From assembly GCF_011808225.1 (NCBI RefSeq), contig NZ_SOYS01000007.1:171080-235079 (forward strand): a stretch of DNA of 64,000 nt. Direction: 5' to 3'. This document shows, piece by piece, positions 44,117 through 53,227 of the stretch. Position 1 is the first letter of the stretch; each line of letters begins with the position of its first letter. Both the position numbers and the translations under genes were made by a program. Source of the stretch: Cedecea colo. GTDB lineage: Bacteria > Pseudomonadota > Gammaproteobacteria > Enterobacterales > Enterobacteriaceae. The notes beneath the pieces are model-generated. The model saw only the letters and a list, made by a program, of their open reading frames with translations. It had not been told where the DNA came from and did not search any database.

Positions 44117-44884
44117 TTATTTTTCAATCACCCCATCCAGAATCACCTGTGCTTTCCCTTGCGAACAATGTTCGATACGTCCGCGTACACCGTACACTTC
44201 CGCCAGACTTTCAGCGTTAATCACGGCTTCCGGCTTACCGCTGGCGACCAGTTTGCCCGCTTTCAGCATCAACACCTGAGCCGCATGACGCAGCGCGATA
44301 TTGATGTCATGCACCACCACCAGCGTCACCATATTGCGCTGCCTCGTCTCGCGCGAGACAACATCCATTACGTGAAACTGATAGTTGAGATCCAGCGCGC
44401 TGAGCGGCTCATCAAGCAACAGTAATGCAGGTCGACGGATCAGCGACTGCGCAAGACCCACCAACTGTTTCTGCCCGCCAGAGAGTTGATCGAGATAATT
44501 CATCGCCAGATGAGCGATGCCCAGTTCTTCCAGCAGGGAGACCGCCTGAGCCGGGTTCTGATCTCCACCTAATGCTCGTTGAGCGACAATCACCGATTCC
44601 AGCACCTGCAAATGCACGCCCTGTGGCAGCGATTGCGGCAGAAACACGACTTTTTCAGCCCGACGAGCGAACGGCAACGCTAATAAATTGACGTCATCTA
44701 ACCATGCATCACCACTGGCGCGATTAAGCCCGGCCAGCGCGCGCAATAGCGTCGATTTGCCACAGCCGTTGGGCCCCAGCAGCACCGTAACGTTGCCGCG
44801 CGAGAGGTTCGAAACATGCAAATTTTCAATAACTTGTCGTTTAGCGTAACCGGCATTCAGGCCGTTAATTGCCAGACCGCTCAT
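44117..44884 (-). CDS. Ferric siderophore ABC transporter, ATP-binding protein
   Basis: A 255-residue ATPase of the FecE/FepC/BtuD class that powers iron-chelate import. Walker A is LLGPNGCGKST (~32-42), the signature is LSGGQKQLVGLAQ and Walker B is LLLLDEPLSALD, followed by the switch VVVHDINIAL. It is the last gene of a four-gene minus-strand operon. Its start overlaps the permease stop by 4 bases (ATGA). The substrate is inferred from the linked TonB-dependent receptor and binding protein; the exact siderophore is unknown. Confidence 0.9.
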   Translation of the reverse strand: MSGLAINGLNAGYAKRQVIENLHVSNLSRGNVTVLLGPNGCGKSTLLRALAGLNRASGDAWLDDVNLLALPFARRAEKVVFLPQSLPQGVHLQVLESVIVAQRALGGDQNPAQAVSLLEELGIAHLAMNYLDQLSGGQKQLVGLAQSLIRRPALLLLDEPLSALDLNYQFHVMDVVSRETRQRNMVTLVVVHDINIALRHAAQVLMLKAGKLVASGKPEAVINAESLAEVYGVRGRIEHCSQGKAQVILDGVIEK

Positions 44885-45939
44885 GACATATTCCCCCGAT
44901 GCCGCATGACAATGCTTAAAAAGAACGGTACGCCAACCAGTGAGGTGACGATGCCTACCGGCAGGATCACGCCGGGAATAATATTCTTCGAAGCAATAGA
45001 TGCCAGCGACAGCACCAGTCCGCCCACCAGCACGCTTCCCGGCAGATAAAAGCGGTGGTCTTCCCCTAACAGCAGGCGTGAAATATGCGGCGCAACCAAC
45101 CCGATAAAGCCAATTGGCCCGACAAACGCCACCGAGAGCGCGGCCAGCAGGCTAATGCGCAACAGCGATCCCAGACGCAAGCGACGTACATCAATGCCAA
45201 AACTCATCGCACGTTCTTCGCCAAGCCGTAGCGCCGTTAACTGCCAGGCACGACGCAACGACCACGGTAATACCACCACCATCGCCGCGACCAGCACCGC
45301 CAGTTTTTCCCACGATGCGCGGGCTAAACTGCCCATAGTCCAGAACACCAGCCCCTGCAGCGTATCTTCATCGGCGACAAACTGCATGATGGAAACCAGC
45401 GCATTAAAGGTGAAAACCAGCGCGATACCGAACAGCACGACGCCGGACGTCGGCACGCGTGTCCAGCGGGTCAGGCTGTCGAGTAACAGTGCGGAAAGCA
45501 GCGCAAACAGAAAAGCATTTGCCGGAATAAACCAGCTCTCCGGTACACCCGGAATTCCGATACCCAGCACAATCGCCAGCGCAGCGCCAAAGGCCGCTGC
45601 CGACGACACGCCCAGCGTAAACGGGCTGGCAAGCGGGTTATTCAGGATGGTTTGCATCTCTGCGCCCGCCAGCCCCAGCGCCATCCCCACCAGCAGCGCC
45701 ATTAATGCGTATGGCAGACGGATATCCCAGACGATAACACGCATTCCGGTAGCGGCATCAGCAGGATTTATCAGCGTTTGCACAAGTGAATGGAGTGAGA
45801 GACCGGATGGGCCAAGGGTGAAATCGATCAGCAGCGAGGCGATAATAGCAAAAAATATAAATGCCAGAATCGCCAGACGCTGGCGAAGCACCTGTCGATA
45901 GCGATGCTCAACCGACTGGGGATTTTCCACAACAGACAT
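44881..45939 (-). CDS. Ferric siderophore ABC transporter, FecCD-type permease
   Basis: A 352-residue inner-membrane permease of the FecCD family with about ten helices. Signatures are DIRLPYALMALLVGMALGLAGAEMQTILNNPLASPFTLG near residues 73-111 and the coupling segment FVGPIGFIGLVAPHISR. A single long permease implies a homodimeric channel, as in BtuC. It lies between the binding-protein gene (18 bases upstream) and the ATPase gene (4-base overlap). Confidence 0.92.
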   Translation of the reverse strand: MSVVENPQSVEHRYRQVLRQRLAILAFIFFAIIASLLIDFTLGPSGLSLHSLVQTLINPADAATGMRVIVWDIRLPYALMALLVGMALGLAGAEMQTILNNPLASPFTLGVSSAAAFGAALAIVLGIGIPGVPESWFIPANAFLFALLSALLLDSLTRWTRVPTSGVVLFGIALVFTFNALVSIMQFVADEDTLQGLVFWTMGSLARASWEKLAVLVAAMVVVLPWSLRRAWQLTALRLGEERAMSFGIDVRRLRLGSLLRISLLAALSVAFVGPIGFIGLVAPHISRLLLGEDHRFYLPGSVLVGGLVLSLASIASKNIIPGVILPVGIVTSLVGVPFFLSIVMRHRGNMS

Positions 45940-45957
45940 CGTATTCCTTACCCTCTC

Positions 45958-46947
45958 TCAGCGCGGCGGATTCAGCACATCGCTCACCTGCGCCTCGCTT
46001 AGTGTCAGGCCAAAGAATCGCTGATAAAAATCGCGCGTTTCTTTACGCATATCCACATCCGAAAAGCGTTCAGGATAGAGGGTTTTCGCCAGCCACAGGA
46101 ATTGCAGCGCCTCTTCGCTGGTTTCACGACACCACCAGAACATCCCTTTCGGATTAACGTACACGCGATGATGGCTCACCGCGTCAACGCTGGCCCACTG
46201 GGGAGAAGTCAGAATGGCATCGGCATCACGCTTGTTCATCGCCACAATCACCGCCGGGTTAGCGGTGACGATTTTCTCCAGCGCCACTTCGCCCGAACGA
46301 TTTTGCTTAGCGCCGCCAAACCAGTTTTCGGCAATATTTTTACCCCCCGCGAGATCGATCCAGTCCTGATTAAGCGACGGCCTGCCCGTTGTGGTCAGCG
46401 GATTCCCCATGCTGTGGTAGAGCGATACGCGCTGCGATGCAGGGAGATCCTTCAGGCGCCCGGCTACCCGCGCAACATTGAGGTCAAAGTAGCGCTGATA
46501 AGCCTGTGCCTTTTGCTGCGCATCCGGCCCAAGCGCTGCCGCCGTCTGCTGCACTCGGTGAGTCAGCGCCTGCATGGAATTTGCCTCAAACGCCAGCACC
46601 TGTACACCCGCCTTTTTCAGCAATTCCTGCTGCGGCACCACCATGTTATGCGGCACAAACAGCATATCGACGCCGAGGGCGATTATCTGCTCCGGATTAA
46701 TTTCGTGCCCACTGTTTACGCTCACTGCTGGCATATTTTCAATGCGTGGCAGGCTCTGGCGAAACAGAGGGATTTTTTTGGCGATTATTGACGTACCAAC
46801 AATGTTATTGCCGTAACCGAGCATGGCGATAATAGTGTTTTGTGCAGGCCACGGTGAGGCAATACGCACCTCTTTGTGCGTATTTTCTGCGTGCAGGCTG
46901 GCAGCCAGAAACAGCGCCAGCACAGGAATTAAACGAGAAAGTTTCAT
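45958..46947 (-). CDS. Periplasmic iron-siderophore binding protein
   Basis: A 329-residue substrate-binding protein of the FecB/TroA-like class (helical backbone fold). The signal peptide LIPVLALFLAASLHA is followed by VRIASPWPAQNTIIAMLGYG and GHEINPEQIIALGVDMLFVP, the usual first-lobe landmarks. ATG 46947 has GGATAGGTG nearby; GTG 46950 is an alternative start. The receptor gene ends 10 bases upstream, so receptor, binding protein, permease and ATPase form one operon. The ligand is inferred, not shown. Confidence 0.88.
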   Translation of the reverse strand: MKLSRLIPVLALFLAASLHAENTHKEVRIASPWPAQNTIIAMLGYGNNIVGTSIIAKKIPLFRQSLPRIENMPAVSVNSGHEINPEQIIALGVDMLFVPHNMVVPQQELLKKAGVQVLAFEANSMQALTHRVQQTAAALGPDAQQKAQAYQRYFDLNVARVAGRLKDLPASQRVSLYHSMGNPLTTTGRPSLNQDWIDLAGGKNIAENWFGGAKQNRSGEVALEKIVTANPAVIVAMNKRDADAILTSPQWASVDAVSHHRVYVNPKGMFWWCRETSEEALQFLWLAKTLYPERFSDVDMRKETRDFYQRFFGLTLSEAQVSDVLNPPR

Positions 46948-46957
46948 CACCTATCCG

Positions 46958-49129
46958 TTAGAAATCGAAGGTCACGGAAGCGCGAACTTCGCGGCCACTG
47001 CCAATAAATGCGCTTGGGGAACCGTTATCGCCATCGGTGCCCGACGGGAAGATAGACGCCCAATAGTGTTTATCAAACACGTTGTTTACCACCACGCGGA
47101 AGGTCGTCGGCACGTTGCTCACTTTGGTGGTGTAACGCGTGCCCAGATCCCAGGTGGTATAGCTGCTGGCGTAAGACGTATTGGTGTCGTTCGCCGCGCG
47201 TTTACCGGTGTAGTGGACATTGGCGCTATAAACCCACTGCGGCATCGACGGCAAGCTGTACTCCGCCAGCAGGTTAGTCTGCACTTTCGGCACGCCGACC
47301 ACTTGTTTGTTCTGAGTGGCGGAACTGGCGGTATCTTTCAGTTTCGGGTCGAGGAAGGTGACGCCGCTGTAAACGTTCAGCCCCTGCCACACGTTCCCGG
47401 AAGCGGTTAGTTCCAGGCCGTTATTAACTTGATTACCCTGCTCTTTATAAACGTTATCCGTGTCGAGATAGGCAAACGGGCGTTCCAGGCGGAACAGCGC
47501 CGCCCCCAGGTTCATTCCCGCAACGTCAGATTTCAGACCCACTTCATACTGTTTGCTGCGATACGGATCGAGCGTCTGGCCCGCATTTTTCACACTGTTA
47601 TCCGTGGGCGCGGTACCGCCCTGCTCCAGCGAATCGGCATAGCTAACGTAAGCCATGGTGTTTGGCGTAATTTTGTACATCAGCGCGACATTCGGGCTTA
47701 AACCGTCTTCGTCCACCTGACTGGTTTCGTTGCCATGCTTATCGTAGTTTTTGGACTGCAACCAGCTCTGGCTCAGGTAGAACATCGCCGACCACTGCGG
47801 CGTAAAGGCGATCGTATCGCCGAGCGTAATGCTCTGCTGAGTGTTCACGCTGGAGCGGTAGCGCGAGCCGCCGGTGCGAATTTTGCCGTCGCCCAGTTCT
47901 TCCATCCCATCCGGGTTATACATATTGGTGGTACCCCAGCTGTAGCTGGAGCCCGTTCCTTTCGCACTGTACAGCGACCAGACATAGCCGGTGGTAGAAA
48001 GCGACAGGTCGTGACCGATGGGCCCGGTGTCAACATGGCCGTTCAGCCCGGCGGTATTGCTCAATACGCGAAAACGCCCGGCAGCGGTAGAATCTTTCAT
48101 CGAACGTGAGATATCGCCCTGACCGTTAAGAATTTTGCTGGAAACGCTGCGCATCGCGCGGTCCGCCTGCTGCCAGCCCACCCCCGCATTCATTGACCAG
48201 TCATCGTTAAAGTAGTGGATCAAGCGCGTGCTGATGGTATCGGTGGTAAGGTTGTTTCCTGCCGTGCTGAGCGCCAGATTTTTATCTTTGGGGTTGGGCG
48301 CGGAAGGCAGTTTGACGTTCGGGCCATAGCTGAAACTGCCCACATACCCCTTTTGAATAAATTCGTAGTGGCTGGCATCCAGCTGTAACTGCGTACCCGG
48401 CTGAATGTTCCAGTCGAGTGCCACAGAAATCAGCTTACGGCGCAGAGTGCTGTCATCAACATTGCCTTCGCCTTCCTGATCCAGCAGGTTAATACGATAA
48501 CCAAACCTTTTTTCATCATCAAAATGGCCGCCCAGGTCGGCGTGACCGGTGAATGCGCTACGGCTTTGATAACCGAGCGTCACCTTGCGCAATGTCTCTT
48601 CGGTTGGTCGTTTCGCCACGAAATTGAACTGCCCAGCCGGGCTTGCCGGGCCATACAGCGCCCCGGTCAAACTATTGAGCACATCCATACGTTCCAGCAT
48701 TTCAACCGGAAACGCGGTGGTCGAAACGATGTTCAGCCCATCAAGACGACTGTTCGCGACCACACTGCCCTGCATCCCACGGCTTTGTGGGCGGCCAACG
48801 TCCATCCCGCCGCGCGCCTGCATTTGCGTGCTCGGAGAGTATTTCAGCATCTCGCTGACGCTCTGCGCCTGCTGATTCTCAATCATCTCTTTGGTAACGG
48901 TGTTACTGGAATAAGGCGTATCGACCCACGATTTTGTCCCCAGCGGGCCGACATCAATATTATTCGTTTTGAATCCCGCTCCGGCAGCAGAATCAGTCGT
49001 ATCGGCAGCAGTATTACCAGTGACAACCATTTCATCTTCAGGAGTGGAACTGGACGCGGCATCCGCGTGAAGAGATGCTAAAGATGCTAATGCTGGCAGA
49101 AGCGCAGCGAGTATTATATGAGTTTTCAT
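46958..49129 (-). CDS. TonB-dependent ferric siderophore receptor
   Basis: A 723-residue outer-membrane receptor. The signal peptide is ~24 residues (LAALLPALASLASLHADA), the TonB box EMVVTG is at 33-38, the plug domain is at ~65-180 (EMIENQQAQSVSEMLKYSP, GALYGPASPAGQFNF), and a 22-strand-type barrel ends in VRASVTFDF. The plug-barrel family resembles FhuA/FhuE-like siderophore receptors, but the ligand cannot be named. It is first in the operon with a complete ABC importer. Iron (Fur) control would be expected, yet no strong Fur box was found upstream. Confidence 0.9.
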   Translation of the reverse strand: MKTHIILAALLPALASLASLHADAASSSTPEDEMVVTGNTAADTTDSAAGAGFKTNNIDVGPLGTKSWVDTPYSSNTVTKEMIENQQAQSVSEMLKYSPSTQMQARGGMDVGRPQSRGMQGSVVANSRLDGLNIVSTTAFPVEMLERMDVLNSLTGALYGPASPAGQFNFVAKRPTEETLRKVTLGYQSRSAFTGHADLGGHFDDEKRFGYRINLLDQEGEGNVDDSTLRRKLISVALDWNIQPGTQLQLDASHYEFIQKGYVGSFSYGPNVKLPSAPNPKDKNLALSTAGNNLTTDTISTRLIHYFNDDWSMNAGVGWQQADRAMRSVSSKILNGQGDISRSMKDSTAAGRFRVLSNTAGLNGHVDTGPIGHDLSLSTTGYVWSLYSAKGTGSSYSWGTTNMYNPDGMEELGDGKIRTGGSRYRSSVNTQQSITLGDTIAFTPQWSAMFYLSQSWLQSKNYDKHGNETSQVDEDGLSPNVALMYKITPNTMAYVSYADSLEQGGTAPTDNSVKNAGQTLDPYRSKQYEVGLKSDVAGMNLGAALFRLERPFAYLDTDNVYKEQGNQVNNGLELTASGNVWQGLNVYSGVTFLDPKLKDTASSATQNKQVVGVPKVQTNLLAEYSLPSMPQWVYSANVHYTGKRAANDTNTSYASSYTTWDLGTRYTTKVSNVPTTFRVVVNNVFDKHYWASIFPSGTDGDNGSPSAFIGSGREVRASVTFDF

Positions 49130-49369
49130 GCATCACTATTCGTTATATAAAACACTATATTACGATCGAGGTGAGCCAATACTCATGATCGAGATCAAAC
49201 TGAAACAGAACAATTAGCTCACTAACCATTCATGGTTATATTATTTCGAGCGCAAAAAAACCGGCGCAAGTGAAGTGAATCCCATAGGTTGGACACTTTG
49301 CTTTAACTGGTGGAGTGCCCCCAAGCCTGTAGACAAATCTGCCCTATAGTTTGAGCACAGGAGAAGTCT

Positions 49370-49654
49370 ATGGGCGTACCACGTTTTACCCCTGAATTTA
49401 AGGAAGAAGCTGTCCGCCAGATCGCCGGGCGGGGCTATTCCATCGCTGATGTATCTGAACGATTCGGCGTATCGACGCACAGCCTTTATAAATGGCTCCG
49501 GGATGTTAAGCCTGATAATAGCGGACAGCAGGCACAGGATTTACTGGATGCCAGAACAGAAATTCTCAGGCTGAAAGCGCAGCTTAAACGTACTGAGGAA
49601 GAACGGGATATTCTGATAAAGGCAGCGCGGTACTTTGCAAGGGAGCCCGACTGA
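49370..49654 (+). CDS. IS3-family transposase OrfA
   Basis: A 94-residue DNA-binding subunit of an IS3-family transposase: a helix-turn-helix (QIAGRGYSIADVSERFGVSTHSLYKWLR) and a leucine-zipper-like helix (ILRLKAQLKRTEEERDILIKAA). GGAGAAGT precedes the ATG. In intact elements OrfA is fused to OrfB by -1 frameshifting; here the orfB that follows in the -1 frame is truncated, so no working transposase is expected. Confidence 0.88.
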   Translation: MGVPRFTPEFKEEAVRQIAGRGYSIADVSERFGVSTHSLYKWLRDVKPDNSGQQAQDLLDARTEILRLKAQLKRTEEERDILIKAARYFAREPD

Positions 49655-49880
49655 AGTCCCGCTTCATTAACGATCACCGTGAGATCTGGTCGATCGCAGC
49701 AATGCGTCGGGTTCTGAAGGTTGCCCGCGCCGGGTTCTATGTCTGGCTTCATTGTCCTGTCTCTGCAGGAGAAAAGGATAATCAGCGGTTGCTGGCCCTA
49801 ATTCGCGACTCATATTCCCTGAGCGGTGGCGTATATGGCTATCGGCGGGTCCATGGCGATCTACACGAAATCGGTGAAAC
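49651..49880 (+). pseudogene. Truncated IS3-family transposase OrfB
   Basis: In the -1 frame relative to OrfA, the segment LKSRFINDHREIWSIAAMRR, then YSLSGGVYGYRRVHGDLHEIGE, is the start of an IS3 OrfB. It stops before the rve (DDE) integrase core, which is wholly absent. From 49881 on the sequence is the gor downstream region, and the frame runs into unrelated residues. Confidence 0.85.
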
Positions 49881-49896
49881 CTGGCCTTTCAGCCAG
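49881..49896 (-). terminator. Hairpin downstream of gor
   Basis: On the minus strand, CTGGC-TGAAAG-GCCAG is a 5-bp stem 40 bases beyond the gor stop. It is followed by GTTT and then IS sequence, so its T-run may have been cut by the IS junction. Confidence 0.45.
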
Positions 49897-49936
49897 ATTT
49901 CCAGAGTTAAAAACGTGTGCAGATACGTTTCCAGCA

Positions 49937-51292
49937 TTAACGTGTCATAGTGACAAATTCTTCGGCGCCGGTCGGGTGAATCGCTACGGTGTTATCGAAG
50001 TCTTTCTTGGTTGCGCCCATTTTCAGCGCGACCGCAAAGCCTTGCAGCATTTCGTCCATACCGTAGCCGATACCGTGGATACCAACGATTTTCTCATCCG
50101 CGCCCGCACATACCAGCTTCATGCGGCATGGCTGGCGGTGAGAGGTTACCGCTGTGTACATCGCGGTAAAGGAAGATTTATAAACCGTCACGTTATCGTC
50201 GCCGTACTGCTCGCGCGCCTGCGGCTCGGTTAATCCTACGGTGCCGATAGGCGGATGGCTAAAGACTACGGTAGGGACATTGCTGAAGTCCAGATGCTCG
50301 TCCGGCTTGTTATTAAACAGGCGCTCGGACAGGCGGCGGCCCGCAGCAACGGCAACCGGCGTCAGCTCTACCGCGCCGGTGTTATCGCCTACGGCATAAA
50401 TACCCGCTACGCTGGTGTTCTGAAATTTATCGACTTCAATGTAGCCCCGGGCGTTGGTTTTCACGCCTGCGGCGGCCAGATTAACGTTGTCCGTTGCCGG
50501 TTCGCGGCCAATCGCCCAAATCAGGCAATCTACCGTTTCACAACGGCCATCTTCCAGATGCAGCGTCAGGCTGCCATCGGCATTTTTTTCAACTTTTTTT
50601 GGCACGGCCTGGGTGTGCAGCGTTGGGCCTTCGGTGTTGATCACCTCCAGCAGCGTTTCAACGATCAGCGGATCGAAGGTGCGCAGCGGCGCGTGTTTAC
50701 GCACAAACAGATGGGTTTCAGCACCCAGCGCGTTAACCACGCCTGCGATTTCCACGGCGATATAACCCGCTCCAACCACGGCAACTCGTTTTGGCAACGC
50801 CGGCAGCGCAAAGAAACCGTCGGAATCAATGCCGAGTTCCACGCCCGGAATGTCCGGATGGCTTGGGCGACCGCCGGTGGCGATAAGAATATGGTCAGCG
50901 GTGATGGTTTCACCGTTTACTTCTACGGTGCGGGCATCAACAAAGCGGGCAAACCCACGGATAACTTCGACGTTGTTTTTGCCCAGCACGTTGTCGTAAG
51001 AGGTGTGGATGCGGTCGATGTATGCGGTGCGGCTGGCTATCAGTTTGTCCCAGTCGAAGTGGTTCACCGTGGTGTCAAAACCATAATCAGGGCCGTAGTG
51101 ATGAATAGCTTCAGCGATTTGCGCCGCGTGCCACATGACCTTTTTCGGCACGCAACCTACGTTTACGCAGGTACCGCCCAGATCTTTTGCCTCAATCAGT
51201 GCGCACTTCTTCCCATACCTCGCCGCACGGTTGATAGAGGCGATACCGCCGCTGCCGCCGCCAATGGCGAGGTAGTCATAATGTCTGGTCAT
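49937..51292 (-). CDS. gor: Glutathione-disulfide reductase Gor
   Basis: Cytosolic FAD enzyme that reduces oxidised glutathione with NADPH. The 451 residues match the E. coli length (450). The FAD motif GGGSGGIAS (~11-19), redox-active cysteines C42 and C47 in [13 protein letters not shown], the NADPH-binding [12 protein letters not shown] and the catalytic C-terminal HPTGAEEF (H439) are all present. The 3' end is next to an IS relic but the frame is intact. E. coli has the arsenic genes beyond gor; these are absent here. Confidence 0.96.
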   Translation of the reverse strand: MTRHYDYLAIGGGSGGIASINRAARYGKKCALIEAKDLGGTCVNVGCVPKKVMWHAAQIAEAIHHYGPDYGFDTTVNHFDWDKLIASRTAYIDRIHTSYDNVLGKNNVEVIRGFARFVDARTVEVNGETITADHILIATGGRPSHPDIPGVELGIDSDGFFALPALPKRVAVVGAGYIAVEIAGVVNALGAETHLFVRKHAPLRTFDPLIVETLLEVINTEGPTLHTQAVPKKVEKNADGSLTLHLEDGRCETVDCLIWAIGREPATDNVNLAAAGVKTNARGYIEVDKFQNTSVAGIYAVGDNTGAVELTPVAVAAGRRLSERLFNNKPDEHLDFSNVPTVVFSHPPIGTVGLTEPQAREQYGDDNVTVYKSSFTAMYTAVTSHRQPCRMKLVCAGADEKIVGIHGIGYGMDEMLQGFAVALKMGATKKDFDNTVAIHPTGAEEFVTMTR

Positions 51293-51502
51293 CTGCAGGT
51301 TTCCATCAGTAAGAAATTAATTGCCAGGATTGTAACGCGTTAGCTCATAAAGCCGCAAAGGGTGCTTCTATGGCTGTGATAGGGCAGAGCTATCCCGATG
51401 AATAGCTTCAGAAAATCCGTCTTATCACCTTATCGCATTAGTGTTCAAGCGCAGGGTAAACTGCTATTTTAGCGAGTAGCCACTGACACAGTAAGGAAAA
51501 GG

Positions 51503-51610
51503 ATGCCTTATTTCACCTCTCTCATCTATACCCGTCTTGTTCCCAATAAGCAGGCATTTTTTCGAAAGCCGGCTTTCCGCAGTTTTTCTTTTTATTCCGT
51601 GAAACGATGA
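51503..51610 (+). CDS. 35-codon leader ORF overlapping the bactofilin start
   Basis: An ATG at 51503 is preceded by AAGGAAAAGG, a strong ribosome site, and opens a 35-codon frame (start MPYFTSLIYTRLVPNK, end FYSVKR). Its TGA (51608-51610) overlaps the bactofilin ATG (51607-51609) as ATGA. The bactofilin gene itself has only GTGAAACG upstream, a weak site, so its translation may depend on this leader. The peptide is basic and aromatic-rich (six Phe, three Tyr) with no recognised family. It may be a regulatory leader or a small protein; this is inferred from layout. Confidence 0.55.
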   Translation: MPYFTSLIYTRLVPNKQAFFRKPAFRSFSFYSVKR

Positions 51611-52287
51611 CATCATCCCGTGCCAGAGCAGATGCCATCCTGTGGCTTATCTGGATGGGCTGGTTGCTTACGCTAATTTGCTATTTTTTTGCCTGGAAAA
51701 GGGAAGTTCTTGTTGCCGCCGTCGCGCTATTTTCCATTTTTATCCTGTACGCGTTCTTTAAAAAAAAAGGGTCCGCTATGTTCAGAAAAAAGTCACAAAA
51801 GGCGGCGGAAGTCGCTGAAAATATCCCGGCGTTGCCGGGTGTTACCGCGCCCGTGGAAATAACGCAGGTTGCCCAGGATGCACGCCGCTGCACTATTATT
51901 GCGCAAGATACCGTGTTCACTGGCAACACCGAGATAGAAGGCGACATTCAGGTTTACGGAATAATGCAGGGCCACATCAATCTGAAGGATGGCATTCTGT
52001 ATGTGATGCGCGATGGCTTTATTGACGGAGAGTTTACGGCGCCCGGCATTATTATTAACGGGAGAGTGAAAGGAACCTGTATCAGTGAAAACATTGAGAT
52101 TCACGAGCATGGCAGTATGGAGGGTATCAGCCGCAGCAACGCGTTTTCCATACGTCCCGGTGGCGCTTTTCTTGGGCAGGCAGAGCGGCGAGTCGCGGCG
52201 GAGAAAAAGCCTGAGGCTGAGCGCGTGATTAAAATTAAAAAGCAGCTGCTGGAAAAACCCGTGGAACACGCCACGGGTATCTCATAG
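51607..52287 (+). CDS. Membrane-anchored bactofilin (polymer-forming cytoskeletal protein)
   Basis: A 226-residue protein with two N-terminal membrane helices (~10-28 and ~33-50, ILWLIWMGWLLTLICYFF and VAAVALFSIFILYAFF) and a bactofilin/DUF583 domain at ~95-190. The domain is the usual beta-helix, with repeated hydrophobic-glycine turns (TIIAQDTVFTGNTEIEGDIQVYGIMQG, GIIINGRVKG). The C-terminal tail is lysine- and glutamate-rich. Bactofilins form filaments that scaffold cell-wall or shape functions; CcmA of Proteus has a similar membrane-anchored layout. The gene lies between gor and rlmJ, where E. coli K-12 has none. Confidence 0.85.
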   Translation: MTSSRARADAILWLIWMGWLLTLICYFFAWKREVLVAAVALFSIFILYAFFKKKGSAMFRKKSQKAAEVAENIPALPGVTAPVEITQVAQDARRCTIIAQDTVFTGNTEIEGDIQVYGIMQGHINLKDGILYVMRDGFIDGEFTAPGIIINGRVKGTCISENIEIHEHGSMEGISRSNAFSIRPGGAFLGQAERRVAAEKKPEAERVIKIKKQLLEKPVEHATGIS

Positions 52288-52307
52288 ATTCACAGTGGAA
52301 AGCCGAT

Positions 52308-53150
52308 TTACTCGGGAACGATCCAGCTCAGCGTCGTAGAGCCGGTGCCAGCCGGAACCAGCGTTTTGTGCAGCCAGGGCAGCACGTTCGTCATTTGCTG
52401 CTCAAGCTTCCACGGTGGGTTGATAACGATCATGCCAGAAGCCGTCATGCCGCGCCGATCGCTGTCCGGGAGCACCGCGAGTTCAATTTGTAAAATGCGG
52501 CGAATGCCGGTTTCTTCCAGCTCGCGAATCATGCGTTTGATTTGCTGACGCATCACCACCGGATACCACAGAGCATAGGTGCCGGTGGCAAAACGTTTGT
52601 AGCCTTCATTGATGCCTTGCACCACGTCCTGATAGTCGGTTTTGATCTCATAGGGTGGATCGATAAGAATCAGGCCACGACGGGAAACCGGCGGCAGTTT
52701 GGATTTCAACTGAATATAGCCATCGGCGCGCTCAACGCGGGCGCGGTTATCTTTCTGAAACTCAGAACGCAGCAGCGGAAAGTCTGACGGATGCAGCTCG
52801 GTGAGTTGCAGGCTGTCTTGCTCACGCAGTAAATGGCGTGCAATCAGCGGAGAACCCGGATAGTAACGTAGCTGGCCGCTCTGATTATAAGCTTTAACGG
52901 CGCGGATATACGGCTCCAGCTCTTCCGGCAGGTCGTCCTGCTGCCAGATGCGGGCGATACCTTCAAGATATTCACCGGTGCGTTCGGCGTGTTCACCGCT
53001 CAGTTTGTATCGGCCTGCGCCTGCGTGGGTGTCGAGATAGAGGAACGGTTTCTCTTTCTCTTTTAAGGATTCAACGATCAGGCTTTGAACGGTGTGTTTC
53101 AGTACGTCGGCGTGGTTGCCGGCGTGAAAGCTGTGGCGATAACTGAGCAT
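52308..53150 (-). CDS. rlmJ: 23S rRNA (A2030-N6)-methyltransferase RlmJ
   Basis: SAM-dependent enzyme that methylates A2030 of 23S rRNA. The start at ATG 53150 gives MLSYRHSFHAGNHADVLKH and 280 residues, the E. coli length; the open frame continues upstream without similarity. The SAM site includes YLDTHAGAGRYKLSGEHAERTGEY, and the catalytic DPPY motif occurs in LILIDPPYE. In E. coli RlmJ is needed for growth on DNA as sole carbon source. It is divergent from prlC. Confidence 0.95.
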   Translation of the reverse strand: MLSYRHSFHAGNHADVLKHTVQSLIVESLKEKEKPFLYLDTHAGAGRYKLSGEHAERTGEYLEGIARIWQQDDLPEELEPYIRAVKAYNQSGQLRYYPGSPLIARHLLREQDSLQLTELHPSDFPLLRSEFQKDNRARVERADGYIQLKSKLPPVSRRGLILIDPPYEIKTDYQDVVQGINEGYKRFATGTYALWYPVVMRQQIKRMIRELEETGIRRILQIELAVLPDSDRRGMTASGMIVINPPWKLEQQMTNVLPWLHKTLVPAGTGSTTLSWIVPE

Positions 53151-53227
53151 GGCTTGCAGGATTTCCAAAAGACTAAGAAGGACTACGTAATGTGTACAGT
53201 ATACAGGCTTATGCTTATCACCCGGCA

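Larger units (their letters stand above)
49286..49880 (+). mobile_element. IS3-family insertion sequence remnant (left part only)
   Basis: The left end (around GGTTGGACACTTTG), an intact orfA and the first third of orfB are present. The right end is missing: orfB similarity stops at 49880, where the gor terminator hairpin begins. The exact left boundary and any target duplication could not be set. Lying between the receptor gene and gor, it marks a deletion or rearrangement point. It cannot transpose by itself. Confidence 0.8.

Noticed and set aside
49183..49197. Possible Fur box (TCATGATCGAGATCA) upstream of the siderophore receptor
   Set aside because: By eye only about 9 of 14 consensus positions match; too weak to call without a weight-matrix scan.
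50255..51343. 362-codon plus-strand frame opposite gor
   Set aside because: gor is complete with all catalytic motifs on the other strand; this frame has no domain and is a shadow.
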